Source of the DNA: Actinacidiphila sp965342175
GTDB taxonomy: Bacteria > Actinomycetota > Actinomycetes > Streptomycetales > Streptomycetaceae
DNA length: 64,000 bases
Assembly: GCF_965342175.1 (NCBI RefSeq)
Contig: NZ_CBDRBL010000012.1
Span: forward strand, 48,517-112,516
Reading direction: 5' to 3'
Shown here: one piece after another, positions 1 through 8,360 of the stretch
Layout: each line of letters begins with the position of its first letter
Position numbering within the stretch: position 1 is the first letter of the stretch
Notes under the pieces: model-generated
What the model saw: only the letters and a program-made list of their open reading frames with translations
Database searches by the model: none
What the model was told of the DNA's origin: nothing
Program-made: the position numbers and the translations under genes

Positions 1-99
1 CTCGACCAGCTCCTCCCGCACCGGGTCCAGGGGCGGGTTGTGCTCGAGGACGTAGGCATACAGTTCGGGTGTGAGCTGCGGGTTCTTGGTCTCGGGCAC
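1..99 (-). CDS. O-methyltransferase, N-terminal fragment (runs off the window)
   Basis: The first 33 codons of a gene on the reverse strand are present and the frame is open to base 1. The GTG start at 99 follows a good AAGGAG ribosome site in 104-110. The peptide begins MPETKNPQLTPELYAYVL and continues with EHNPPLDPVREELVE. This matches the usual start of family 3 (MdmC/CCoAOMT-like) SAM-dependent O-methyltransferases, where a short LTPELYxYLL helix precedes the Rossmann fold. The SAM-binding part is outside the window, so the family call rests only on this N-terminal signature. The gene is divergent from the kinase at 122, with just 22 bp between start codons. Confidence 0.6.
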   Translation of the reverse strand, partial: MPETKNPQLTPELYAYVLEHNPPLDPVREELVE

Positions 100-121
100 G
101 GCTGCTCCTTAAGGTGGCGGC

Positions 122-766
122 ATGTACGTGGATGACGTCCTCGCCCTGGTGCCCAGCATGGCAGGCAGGCGGGTGCTGCTGGGGTTGGCGGGCGCGCCGG
201 CCGCGGGCAAGTCGACGCTGGCCCGTTCGCTGGTGGCGGAGGTCGACGCGCGGCTCGGCGCGGGCACGGCGGCGTATGTGCCCATGGACGGCTTCCACCT
301 CTCCAACGCCCAGTTGGACCGCCTCGGACTCCGCGGCCGCAAGGGCGCGCCGGAGACCTTCGACGTGGACGGCTACGTCCATCTGCTGCGGCGGCTGCGT
401 TCGCCGCAGGGCCGCACGGTCTACGCGCCGGACTTCGACCGGGCCCTGGACAAGCCGGTCGCCGCGGGGATCGCCGTCCCGCCCCAGGCCCGGCTGGTGG
501 TGACGGAGGGGAACTACCTGGCCGACGGGGCCGACGGCTGGCAGGAGGTCAGGGAGCTGCTGGACGAGCTGTGGTACGTCGAGGCCGACGCGGCCGTCCG
601 CGAGGAGCGGTTGCTGGCACGGCATGTGACGGGCGGTCGTACGCAGGCGGAGGCCCGCGCCTTCATCGAGGCCAGCGAACGGCCGAACGCGCTGCGCGTC
701 GAGGCGGCGCGCAGCGCGTGCACACGGGTCGTGCGCCCCGGCCTGATCAGCGGCGCGCCACGCTGA
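122..766 (+). CDS. Nucleoside/nucleotide kinase family protein (uridine kinase-like P-loop)
   Basis: A 214-residue cytoplasmic P-loop kinase. The Walker A motif GAPAAGKST lies at about residues 24-32, and YVPMDGFHLSN at about 57-67 matches the substrate-binding DGFH motif of uridine kinase/phosphoribulokinase-like enzymes; RKGAPETFDVDGY follows, as in the family annotated nucleoside/nucleotide kinase (related to FrcK). VVTEGNYL is the Walker B-like strand. Length is normal. The likely reaction is ATP-dependent phosphorylation of a nucleoside or sugar; the substrate cannot be read from sequence. The start has GGTGG just upstream. Its 3' end overlaps the convergent HAD gene by 20 bp. Whether it contributes to the adjacent Ter metabolite module is open. 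Confidence 0.8.
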   Translation: MYVDDVLALVPSMAGRRVLLGLAGAPAAGKSTLARSLVAEVDARLGAGTAAYVPMDGFHLSNAQLDRLGLRGRKGAPETFDVDGYVHLLRRLRSPQGRTVYAPDFDRALDKPVAAGIAVPPQARLVVTEGNYLADGADGWQEVRELLDELWYVEADAAVREERLLARHVTGGRTQAEARAFIEASERPNALRVEAARSACTRVVRPGLISGAPR

Positions 767-1574
767 GCATCCGGCGCAGGATCTCCTCACCCGCCGCGAC
801 ACCCGGCAGGGTCAGCGCGTCGACGTGCGGCGCGCCCCACCCGGTGTCGGCGAGTTCGCCGTGGCCGGGACGCCAGGCGGTGTGGGCGGCGAGCAGCAGT
901 TCGGCGTCGAGGAGGGAGTCCCCCGCGGCGAGCACGTGGTCGGCGCCGGTGCGGCGGACGACCTCGGCCAGGGCCGCGGACTTGGTGAGCGGCCCCGGCA
1001 CGGCGTAGACCTTGCGGCCCTGCAGCGAGACCGTCCAGCCCCGCTCGCGCGCCCATTCGGCGAAGTCCTTCACCCAGCTCTCGGGCAGCAGCGACCGCTC
1101 CACGACCAGGTAGACGAACAGGTCCTCGGCGACGCGCTCCTTGCGCAGCCAGGTGGCGTCGGCGGTGCGGGCCAGGTGTGCGCGGACCTCTTCCAGCGGC
1201 GCGCAGCCCTCGGCGAGGCGGCGGCGCATCTCGGCGTTCCAGTCGTGGTCGGTGTGGCCCTTGACCAGGATGTGCCCGCCGTTGGCGCAGATCGCGTACC
1301 GGGGCACCGGGCCCGGCAGGTTGATGCGCCGGTACTGCTTGCGGGTGCGGGTGGTCGTCGGGACGAACTCGGCGGCGGCCGCGAGGCGCTGGATGAGCGC
1401 CGCTGCGGTCTCCGTCATGAAGGACAGCGGCCGGCCCTCGTGCACCTCGACGCACAGCAGCCTCGGGGCCTCCTCGTCGGCCACGGAAAGGGCGAGGGCC
1501 GACGGCGAGTAGATGAGGGTGCGGTCCAGGTCGCTGGCGACGAGGGACCTCACGATCTCCGGGCGCTGCTTCAC
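747..1574 (-). CDS. HAD-superfamily hydrolase of the Ter metabolite module
   Basis: A 275-residue HAD-family phosphatase. Motif I is DLDRTL at about residues 15-20, and motif IV is AAGDSLLDAELL near the C-terminus, both aspartate-bearing as required for phosphate-ester hydrolysis. The cap region with KQYRRINLP and ICANGGH resembles Cof-type/sucrose-phosphatase-like HADs. The GTG start at 1574 overlaps the stop of the PRTase/StiP gene as GTGA, so the two are translationally coupled. In the literature on Ter-dependent stress systems such a HAD enzyme accompanies PRTase and HpcH/HpaI aldolase genes in a predicted nucleoside-like metabolite pathway. The dephosphorylated substrate is unknown. Confidence 0.8.
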   Translation of the reverse strand: MKQRPEIVRSLVASDLDRTLIYSPSALALSVADEEAPRLLCVEVHEGRPLSFMTETAAALIQRLAAAAEFVPTTTRTRKQYRRINLPGPVPRYAICANGGHILVKGHTDHDWNAEMRRRLAEGCAPLEEVRAHLARTADATWLRKERVAEDLFVYLVVERSLLPESWVKDFAEWARERGWTVSLQGRKVYAVPGPLTKSAALAEVVRRTGADHVLAAGDSLLDAELLLAAHTAWRPGHGELADTGWGAPHVDALTLPGVAAGEEILRRMLSVARR

Positions 1575-4060
1575 TTGGCGTCCACCGCCTTGCCGTCCGT
1601 TCCGGTCGCGCCCCGGGTGAAGCGCGGGTGGATCAGCCCGACGCACGAGTACGGCAGGTCGTCCACCTCCTCCACCGGGACTCCGCGCTGCTCGGCGAGC
1701 AGCCTGATGTGCGCCAGATCGCTGCCCGCGCCCCGCCGGGCGAGCACCCGCCAGGGCACGCGGCGCAGCAGCACCCGGGTGGTCTCGCCGACGCCGGGCT
1801 TGACCAGGTTGACGTCGCCGATGCCGTACTCCTCGCTGATCCGCTCGACCGCGGCCCACCCCTCCCAGGTGGGCGTGCGGTCGCCGGACCGGAGCTCCTT
1901 GACGTCCCGGGCGACCTCGTCGGCCACGGCGGCGAAGCGGGCCGAGACCTCGTCCACGAAGAGGCGGGAGACGTCCGCGCCGGCCAGCTCTCGGTAGAAC
2001 TTGGCGCCGTGGAAGTCGCCGGGGCCGATCAGGTCGGCACGCAGCACGGTGCGCGAGACCAGGCCGGAGACGGTGGAGTTCAGGCACGCGGAGGGGATGA
2101 GGAAGTCGTCGCGGGTGCCGAAGGTGCGCACGCACGACCCGGGGTCGGCGAGCACCGCGATCTCCGGGTCGAAGCCTGCGAAGGGGGCCACGGCGTCGGC
2201 CAGTTCGCGGGTGATGGCGCCCTTGCCGGTCCAGCCGTCGACGAACACCGCCCGGGCGGGGTCGTGGTGCTCGGCCAGCCAGCGCAGGGCGGTGGTGTCG
2301 ATGCCCCGGCCGCGGACGATGGACACGGCGTAGTGCGGCAGGTCCAGGTTGTGCGCGTGCCGGGCCCAGCGGCGCATCAGCACGCCGACCGGGGTGCCGG
2401 CGCGGGCCAGCGACACCAGGACGGCGTCCGGGCCGCGTTCGGCGAGCACCAGCTCGGTCACGGCGCCGACGGCGCGGGCGATCCGGGCGGCGGAGTCGGT
2501 CAGCGCGGTCCGGAACAGCTCCTGGTACTCCGCGCTGGGCTGGTACTCCACGGGCAGCGATTCCGCGTAGTGCGCCCCGCCGCTCTGGATGGCCTCCTCG
2601 CGCTCCTCGGTGGGCGCCTCCAGTTCGACGTCGGAGAGGTCCTTCAGCAGCCAGCCGACCTCGTCGGGCGCGTACGAGGAGAACGCGGGCCCGCGCAGCG
2701 GTTCCGGGAGCGTCGGGGCGGGCGGGCGGGGTTCGTACGAGGGCACCACGGCCAGCAGGAGCCTTTCGGTATGGGCGGGGAGCTGCGCGAGCAGCCCTCC
2801 GGGGGCGTGCAGGGCGGGTGTGTCGCCCACGCTGTCCACGACCGCGACGACGGCGTCGAAGCCCGCGCCCGCCACGTTGTACGCGTAGCGTTCGCCGGGG
2901 CCGTCGGCCGGGCCGTCGTGGTCGGGGAAGGCGATCCGGGTACGTATCGCGTACCCCGGATCGTCCACGGCCAGGACCGGCGAACGGGTCGTCGTGGAGA
3001 ACCGCACCTCCGCGGCGGGCAGGGCGTCCTGCAGGGCCTGCGCCAGCCGCAGCGGGGCGTACATCAGCTCCTCGGCGCCGAGGACGAGGACGCGGGGCGC
3101 CGGGTGGCCGTCGCCGCGGGCGCGCGAGCCCTCGGCACGGCTTCCCGCCAGCCCTTCGGCCAGGCGTGCCGCCATCGCCGGCAGCTCCGCCTCCAGCTGC
3201 GCGCGGTGCGCCGGTGTGAAGCCGTGCCGGCCTCCGTCGGGCAGCCCGGCGGGCCAGTCGAGGTGCACCCGGTGCGGCGCCGCGGCCGGGGCGGGTCGGG
3301 CGGGCTCAGGGCGGGCGGTGGCGCTGTGCGCGGCGACCAGCGCCTGTCCGCGCTCCAGCACCCCGTCGGGGAGGACGACCGTGCCGGAGGCCAGCGCGAT
3401 GACGTCGACGCCGGCGCCCAGCTCGGCCGCGAATCCGGCGAGCAGCGCGCGGTCGGCCTCCGAGCGCATGTCGACCAGGGCGACCACCACGTAGCGGCGG
3501 CGCGGATAGCGGGTGTGCAGCGCCCGCACCGTGTTGAGCACCGTCCGGCCGGTGGAGAACTCGTCGTCGACCAGCACCAGCGGCCCGTCCCCGGCCAGCA
3601 GGCCGGGGTTTTCGGGCAGCAGCAGGTGCGAGGTCGCGTGGCTGTGCTCCTCCTCGAAGCCGCCGACCGGCTCGACCCCGGGGACCGGGCGCCGCGTGGA
3701 GTGCAGGTAGGGGGCGGTCCCCATACCGTCGGCGACGGCGTGCCCGAGACCGGTCGCGGTCTCGGCGTAGCCGAGCACCACGGCCCGGGCCGCCTCCTCC
3801 TCGCCCAGCAGCTCCTGCACGCGCGCCCCGAGGCCGTATCCGGCCTCGTAGACGATCCGGGGGCGCTGGGGCACATGCTTGCCCAGCACGTTGGAGACCA
3901 GCAGGTGCGCCCGCTTGGGGTTGCGGCGCAGAGCGAGGCCGAGCAGATCCCTCAGCCCGTCGCCCCGCAGGGTGACGCCGAGCCGGTCGGCGACCCACTG
4001 CCCGGACCAGACATGCCCGTCCGCCACGTGCGGGGCACTCTCCCTCTCGCCGCGGGTCAT
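1571..4060 (-). CDS. PRTase - TRSP - StiP multidomain protein of the Ter module
   Basis: An 829-residue fusion. Residues about 40-260 are a type I phosphoribosyltransferase-like domain with the PRPP-loop motif LVLVDDEFSTGRT at about 161-173. About 285-460 looks like the TRSP domain that follows Ter-associated PRTases (EELMYAPLRLAQAL, then FSTTTRSPV). About 480-829 is a StiP-family region (AVLVSLARAGTPVG at about 546 and FVDGWTGKGA at about 606, itself PRTase-like). StiP is often labelled cysteine protease, but comparative work on Ter systems groups it with nucleotide-metabolite synthesis. The ATG at 4060 overlaps the upstream aldolase stop (ATGA), and the downstream HAD is coupled by GTGA. 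Genes carrying all three parts in one chain are less common than split forms. Confidence 0.8.
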   Translation of the reverse strand: MTRGERESAPHVADGHVWSGQWVADRLGVTLRGDGLRDLLGLALRRNPKRAHLLVSNVLGKHVPQRPRIVYEAGYGLGARVQELLGEEEAARAVVLGYAETATGLGHAVADGMGTAPYLHSTRRPVPGVEPVGGFEEEHSHATSHLLLPENPGLLAGDGPLVLVDDEFSTGRTVLNTVRALHTRYPRRRYVVVALVDMRSEADRALLAGFAAELGAGVDVIALASGTVVLPDGVLERGQALVAAHSATARPEPARPAPAAAPHRVHLDWPAGLPDGGRHGFTPAHRAQLEAELPAMAARLAEGLAGSRAEGSRARGDGHPAPRVLVLGAEELMYAPLRLAQALQDALPAAEVRFSTTTRSPVLAVDDPGYAIRTRIAFPDHDGPADGPGERYAYNVAGAGFDAVVAVVDSVGDTPALHAPGGLLAQLPAHTERLLLAVVPSYEPRPPAPTLPEPLRGPAFSSYAPDEVGWLLKDLSDVELEAPTEEREEAIQSGGAHYAESLPVEYQPSAEYQELFRTALTDSAARIARAVGAVTELVLAERGPDAVLVSLARAGTPVGVLMRRWARHAHNLDLPHYAVSIVRGRGIDTTALRWLAEHHDPARAVFVDGWTGKGAITRELADAVAPFAGFDPEIAVLADPGSCVRTFGTRDDFLIPSACLNSTVSGLVSRTVLRADLIGPGDFHGAKFYRELAGADVSRLFVDEVSARFAAVADEVARDVKELRSGDRTPTWEGWAAVERISEEYGIGDVNLVKPGVGETTRVLLRRVPWRVLARRGAGSDLAHIRLLAEQRGVPVEEVDDLPYSCVGLIHPRFTRGATGTDGKAVDAK

Positions 4061-5223
4061 GACGGCACGCACGCGGCGAGCAGCTCGACGAAGCCGATCT
4101 CCTCCCGCGCCACGCCGAAGACCTCGGCGCGCCGTACGGTGCGCTCGGCCCAGGCGCGGTGCGGCTTCACCTCGTTCATCTTGTTGGTGTAGGCCGAGCG
4201 CAGCACGCCTCCGCCGCTGCGGTCCTCGTGGAGGATGTCGACGGCGTCGCTCCACTCCTCGTGGCTGACAACGCTGAGCGCGTGCACGGGCTGGACGTGG
4301 GAGGGGTGGATGCAGGTCTTGCCCTGCAGGCCGTTGGTCCGGTCCAGTTCGATCTCGCGCAGCAGTCCGTCCATGTCCCGCTGGATGAGGGCGTCGCGCA
4401 GGTCGACGGCCTCGGGGACGAAGGGGCTCTGCCGCAGCAGTGGCTTGAACATGCGCTCGGAGTGCTTGAAGTACTCCCAGACCGGTCCGGTGATGGTGAA
4501 GCCGGTGCCGTCGGCGCGCCCGAGGACGTTGACGACGTCGGCGATGACCGAGGCGACGATGCGGACGTCGTAGGCCGTCATGTCGGGTGAGCGGCGCAGC
4601 CCGTAGGCGGAGCAGAAGTCGGTGACGCCGAGCCGCAGCGCGAGGACGCGGTCGCGGTACTTGTCGACGGTGCGGGAGATGCCGTACAGGGTCTCGGTGC
4701 GGGTCTCGAGGTGGAGCAGCTGCGGGGACTCCAGGACCGGCATCGCGAACAGCCGCTGCCCGCAGTCCGCCTCGGCGGCGGCGAGGGCCTCCAGGAAGGG
4801 GACCCCGGACTCCTCGGTGAACTTGGGGAGCACGAACCCGGAGAGCAGGGAGGCGGCGGCGCCGAGCCGGCGCACGAGGTCGGTGATCTGCTCGGGGGTG
4901 CGGACGCGTATGAAGAGCAGCGGGGGGTCACCGTCCTGGAGCCGGTGGGAGAGTTCGCCGAGCTGGCGGACGAGGTTCTCCTCCCCGGCCTCGACCTCGC
5001 GGTCGTCGATGGAGTCCTCCAGGCAGAGCACCATCGACACGACGCCGCGCGCGCCCTGCTTGAGCACGTCGTCGGCGAGCCTCGGCCGGGTGGCCGGGCA
5101 GTAGAGGGTGGCGCCGAGCGCGACGGCCAGCGTGGCGGCAGGTGAGGCCGCCGAGAACTCGGCGGGCTCCCGGTGGAAGAGCTCGTTCCGTACGTCGGGT
5201 GCGAGGTGCCCGAAGTGGCGCAT
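4057..5223 (-). CDS. HpcH/HpaI aldolase / citrate lyase (CitE-like) family protein
   Basis: A 388-residue CitE-like TIM-barrel protein and the first gene of the three-gene coupled operon. VVSMVLCLEDSIDD carries the acidic residues expected near the start of the barrel. FIRVRTPEQI supplies the substrate/CoA-binding arginine region, and MPVLESPQLL resembles the metal-ligand glutamate strand. The C-terminal CIHPSHVQPVHAL is the conserved G/CIHPxQ motif of CitE proteins. Such enzymes cleave or form C-C bonds of 2-oxoacid or acyl-CoA substrates using Mg2+. Genomic context (PRTase, HAD, TerD) points to the Ter-linked metabolite pathway rather than citrate metabolism. Start chosen at the ATG at 5223. 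Confidence 0.82.
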   Translation of the reverse strand: MRHFGHLAPDVRNELFHREPAEFSAASPAATLAVALGATLYCPATRPRLADDVLKQGARGVVSMVLCLEDSIDDREVEAGEENLVRQLGELSHRLQDGDPPLLFIRVRTPEQITDLVRRLGAAASLLSGFVLPKFTEESGVPFLEALAAAEADCGQRLFAMPVLESPQLLHLETRTETLYGISRTVDKYRDRVLALRLGVTDFCSAYGLRRSPDMTAYDVRIVASVIADVVNVLGRADGTGFTITGPVWEYFKHSERMFKPLLRQSPFVPEAVDLRDALIQRDMDGLLREIELDRTNGLQGKTCIHPSHVQPVHALSVVSHEEWSDAVDILHEDRSGGGVLRSAYTNKMNEVKPHRAWAERTVRRAEVFGVAREEIGFVELLAACVPS

Positions 5224-5446
5224 GCGTCCCCCGTGGCTGTTGGTGGAAAGGTGGGAAGCGTCCCCCGACGCCGTGGCCGATTATCGTACGTGCGGGGTCG
5301 CGCGGACGTTCCCGGCGTACGTGAAAATCAGGTAACCGCTTCCGGTCCGGCGTGTGACCGCCGGTCCGCCGTGCCGCTCCCGCACGGCCCGCCCACCGCA
5401 GCCCCCGCGTTGTGGGCACGGGCGTCGGGAGGGCAGGATTACGCGC

Positions 5447-6361
5447 ATGACGCAGGCGATGGTGAAGGGCTCCAACATCCCGGTGACGGCTTCGGGCGTG
5501 CGGGCGGTGCTCCGCTGGAGCCCGGGGGCGGGTGTGCCGGACGTCGACGCCTCGGCGCTGCTGCTGGGCGCGGACGACCGCGTGCGCTCGGACGAGGACT
5601 TCGTCTTCTACAACCAGCCGCGGCACCCCGGGGGCGCCGCCCGGCACCTGCCCAAGCGCAGCGAACCAGCCGGGCTGACGGACGCCGTCGAGGTGGACCT
5701 CACCGCTCTCGACGAGGGCGTGGAACGGGTGGTCGTCGCGGCCTCCTCGGACGGCGGCCCCTTCGCCCTGGTCTCCGACCTGACGGTGCTGCTCTACGAC
5801 ACGGCCGCGGAGCCCGAGGGGGAGCCCTTGGCGCTCTTCCACGTCGTCCCGGACACCGGCGACGAGTCCGCGCTGATCTGCGGCGAGCTGTACCGCAGGG
5901 CGGGCGGCTGGAAGTTCCGCGCGCTGGGACAGGGCTACGCCTCGGGGCTGGAGGCGCTGGCCACCGAGTTCGGCGTCACCGTGGAGGAGGGCGACCTCGA
6001 CGAGGCGCCTCCGCAGCGAACGGAGGACGAGTCGGCCCCGCCCCCGCAGCCCGTGCCGCCGACCGTCCTGGCCGCCGAGCCGGACGAGTACACCCTGCAG
6101 GCCCCGGCGCCGGTGCCGCCGCAGCCCGCCGCGCCGCCCGCCTACGGCTACCCGCAGGAGCCGCAGCCCACCGTGGCCGCCCCCGCCTACGGCTACCCGC
6201 AGGAGCCGCAGCCCACCGTGGCCGCCCCGGCCCCGGCTCCCGCCCCCGCGTACGGCTACCCGCACGAGCAGCCGGCCCCCGCCTACGGCTACGGCTACCC
6301 GCAGCCGGTGCAGGCGTTCCGGCTGCCGCCGATGGGCCCGCAGTTCCAGGAAGGCCGCTGA
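5447..6361 (+). CDS. TerD family protein with repetitive Pro/Tyr-rich C-terminal tail
   Basis: A 304-residue protein. Residues 1 to about 185 form one TerD domain: VPDVDASALLL is the Asp-rich metal-binding motif, DFVFYNQP the conserved strand, and GELYRRAGGWKFRALGQGY the C-terminal signature. TerD domains bind Ca2+ and act in stress and tellurite phenotypes. The remaining ~120 residues are low-complexity: AYGYPQEPQPTVAAP repeats followed by further AYGYP motifs, ending QFQEGR. Start at the ATG at 5447, giving MTQAMVKGSN, the usual beginning of this subgroup; GGGAGGG lies about 13 bp upstream. It is divergent from the aldolase operon, so both could respond to one regulatory region (5224-5446). 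Confidence 0.85.
   Translation: MTQAMVKGSNIPVTASGVRAVLRWSPGAGVPDVDASALLLGADDRVRSDEDFVFYNQPRHPGGAARHLPKRSEPAGLTDAVEVDLTALDEGVERVVVAASSDGGPFALVSDLTVLLYDTAAEPEGEPLALFHVVPDTGDESALICGELYRRAGGWKFRALGQGYASGLEALATEFGVTVEEGDLDEAPPQRTEDESAPPPQPVPPTVLAAEPDEYTLQAPAPVPPQPAAPPAYGYPQEPQPTVAAPAYGYPQEPQPTVAAPAPAPAPAYGYPHEQPAPAYGYGYPQPVQAFRLPPMGPQFQEGR
6141..6230 (+). repeat. Two tandem 45-bp units inside the TerD tail
   Basis: Units at 6141-6185 and 6186-6230 are identical except near their last bases. Each encodes one AYGYPQEPQPTVAAP-type unit of the disordered tail. Degenerate AYGYP units follow to about 6300. Being in frame (15 codons), copy number could vary between strains without breaking the gene. Confidence 0.85.
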
Positions 6362-6388
6362 GCCTGCCCGACGGGGGCCGCGCGCTCC

Positions 6389-7120
6389 TCAGGCCTTGGT
6401 CTTGTAGCCGCGGCCCCACTGCAGGCCCCAGCCGTAGAGCCGGTCGATCTCGGCCTGGAAGCCGTAGACGTACTTCACCTCGCGGCGCACGGTCAGGTCG
6501 CCCTTCTTGTTCTCGATGAGCACCACGGCACAGGAGCGGGCCTGCGGCTCGCGCTCGTCGAGCAGGATCTCGATCCGCGGGCCGGAACTGGGGAAGATCT
6601 CCACCTTGGCGTGGGTCCGATCAAAGGCGGGCGTGCCGTCGTAGATGTAGACGAAGACGAGCATGCGCTTGAACTCGTCGTGCTTGTCGAGGTTGATGTA
6701 GAGCGTCTCGCCGGATGAGCCGCCGAAGCGGTCGTCCCCGGTCATCTGGATGTACGGCGGGGCGTCGAGGTCGCCGAGGAAGCCGCCGAGCGGCTGGACG
6801 ACCCCCTTGGTGCCGTCGGCGAGCTCGTACATGCACGCCAGGTCGAGGTCGACGTTGACCATGGCGGGGCCGGCGGCCTGCACCGGCTCGGGCCTGAAGA
6901 ACTGTGTCTGGCGGCTGAGCCAGGAGCCTCTGCGCTGGTTCCAGCCGCCGGTGTCGGAGGTGCGCATCTGCCAGGACAGGTTGATGCGCAGATTGCCGGC
7001 GGCCGCGCCCTGCTTGGACAGGGAGACGGCCTGGTGCCGCCTGGTGAGCTCGATGGTGTGCGCGTTCGCCACGTCGAACTGCGCGTTGAAGCCGCCGCTC
7101 GGCCGCAGGAAGTTCCACAT
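6389..7120 (-). CDS. TerA-like tellurium resistance family protein (TerD-fold)
   Basis: A 243-residue protein starting MWNFLRPSGGFNAQFD, ending KTKA. The central part holds VDLDLACMYELADG, the TerD-fold acidic strand, then DDRFGGSSGETLYINLDK and MLVFVYIYDG, which match the TerA branch of the TerD superfamily. The C-terminus (YGFQAEIDRLYGWGLQWGRGY) is characteristic. It is expected to be cytosolic or membrane-associated and to cooperate with TerD/TerC proteins in metal-linked stress response. The gene lies downstream of the DUF475/TerC gene but a strong hairpin (7144-7174) separates them, so expression may need its own promoter or read-through. Confidence 0.8.
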   Translation of the reverse strand: MWNFLRPSGGFNAQFDVANAHTIELTRRHQAVSLSKQGAAAGNLRINLSWQMRTSDTGGWNQRRGSWLSRQTQFFRPEPVQAAGPAMVNVDLDLACMYELADGTKGVVQPLGGFLGDLDAPPYIQMTGDDRFGGSSGETLYINLDKHDEFKRMLVFVYIYDGTPAFDRTHAKVEIFPSSGPRIEILLDEREPQARSCAVVLIENKKGDLTVRREVKYVYGFQAEIDRLYGWGLQWGRGYKTKA

Positions 7121-7143
7121 GTCCGTCCGTCCCCTGCACGCGG

Positions 7144-7174
7144 GCCGCCCCCCGCCGGGTGGGCGGGGGGCGGC
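7144..7174 (-). terminator. Hairpin between the TerC-like and TerA-like genes
   Basis: Perfect 13-bp GC-only arms (7144-7156 and 7162-7174) around a 5-nt loop lie just after the DUF475/TerC stop codon at 7202 and before the TerA-like start at 7120. No U-tract is present, as is usual in Streptomyces. Confidence 0.7.
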
Positions 7175-7201
7175 GTACCGGTTGTCCTGACGAGACAGGG
7201 C

Positions 7202-8344
7202 TCAGACCCCGCTCGTCACCTCCGCTTTGTCGTCCCGCTGCTCGGAGCTTTCCCCGAGACGGCGGTTTCGCACCACCGAGGACCAGTAGGAGGCGCCGAT
7301 CAGGACGACGCCGACGAGGCCGGTGATGACCTCGTTGATCTCGAACTTGATGGTGACCAGGAGGATGACCGCCAGCGCGCCGATCGCGTAGTGCGCGCCG
7401 TGCTCCAGGTAGACGTAGTCGTCCAGGGTGCCCTTGCGGACCAGGAAGACGGTGAGCGACCGGATGTACATCGCACCGATGCCCAGGCCGAGGGCGATGA
7501 TGAAGATGTCGTTGGAGATCGCGAACGCGCCGATGACGCCGTCGAAGGAGAACGACGCGTCGATGACCTCGAGGTAGAGGAAGAGGAAGAACGCCGCCTT
7601 GCCCGCCAGGCCGACGGCCGAGGATCCGCTGCCTGCCGGCTTGCCGCCCGCGCTCAGCTCGTCGAGTTCCTCGTCGGCCTCCTCCGACTCGTCCTCCAGC
7701 CGGTCCTCGAAGTAGCTCGAGATACCGCCGACGATGAGGTAGGTCAGGAGGCCGCCGATGCCGGCGAGCAGCACCGTGGAGGACTTGTCGCCACCGCCGT
7801 GCGAGACGTCGGTGGCCAGGGTGGTGGCGGTGATCAGCAGGGCGACGAGGGCGACGACCACGGAGAGCGTGTCGAGCTTGCCGAGCTTGGCCAGCGGCTT
7901 CTCCAGCCAGGCGAGCCACTTGTGCTCACGCTCCTCGAAGATGAAGTCGAGGAAGATCATCAGCAGGAACATCCCGCCGAAGGCGGCGATCGACGGGTGC
8001 GCGGAGGTGACGAGGTGCTCGTACTTCTCCTTGTCGTTGATCGCCAGGTTGACGGCCTCGATGGGCCCGAGTTTCGCCGTGATCGACACGATGATGATCG
8101 GGAAGACGAGGCGCATGCCGAAGACGGCGATCAGAATGCCGACGGTGAGGAAGATCTTCTGCCAGAAGGCGTTCATCTTCCGCAGGATGCCCGCGTTGAT
8201 CACCGCGTTGTCGAAGGAGAGCGAGATCTCCAGCACCGACAGGATGGCCACGAGGGCAAACCCCTTGGCACCCCACAGGAAACCGGCGAGGGCCAGGCCG
8301 GCGGCGGTGACGCCGAACGACCACCCGAAAGTTCGGAGGAGCAC
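7202..8344 (-). CDS. DUF475 / TerC-family integral membrane protein
   Basis: A 380-residue polytopic membrane protein with roughly 8-9 hydrophobic segments. The paired motifs LEISLSFDNAVINAG near residue 45 and EVIDASFSFDGVIGAF in the second half are the two inverted SFDN/SFDG repeats of the TerC/YkoY superfamily, whose acidic residues bind metal ions. A hydrophilic acidic loop (EDRLEDESEEADEELDEL) separates the halves. The GTG start at 8344 was chosen because it has AAAGGGA upstream and gives the family's usual LLRTFGWSF beginning; a TTG at 8380 would overlap the preceding gene and lacks a ribosome site. It is co-directional with the upstream TerD gene (17-bp gap) and probably anchors Ter proteins at the membrane. 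Confidence 0.85.
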   Translation of the reverse strand: MLLRTFGWSFGVTAAGLALAGFLWGAKGFALVAILSVLEISLSFDNAVINAGILRKMNAFWQKIFLTVGILIAVFGMRLVFPIIIVSITAKLGPIEAVNLAINDKEKYEHLVTSAHPSIAAFGGMFLLMIFLDFIFEEREHKWLAWLEKPLAKLGKLDTLSVVVALVALLITATTLATDVSHGGGDKSSTVLLAGIGGLLTYLIVGGISSYFEDRLEDESEEADEELDELSAGGKPAGSGSSAVGLAGKAAFFLFLYLEVIDASFSFDGVIGAFAISNDIFIIALGLGIGAMYIRSLTVFLVRKGTLDDYVYLEHGAHYAIGALAVILLVTIKFEINEVITGLVGVVLIGASYWSSVVRNRRLGESSEQRDDKAEVTSGV

Positions 8345-8360
8345 TGGATATCCAATCCCT

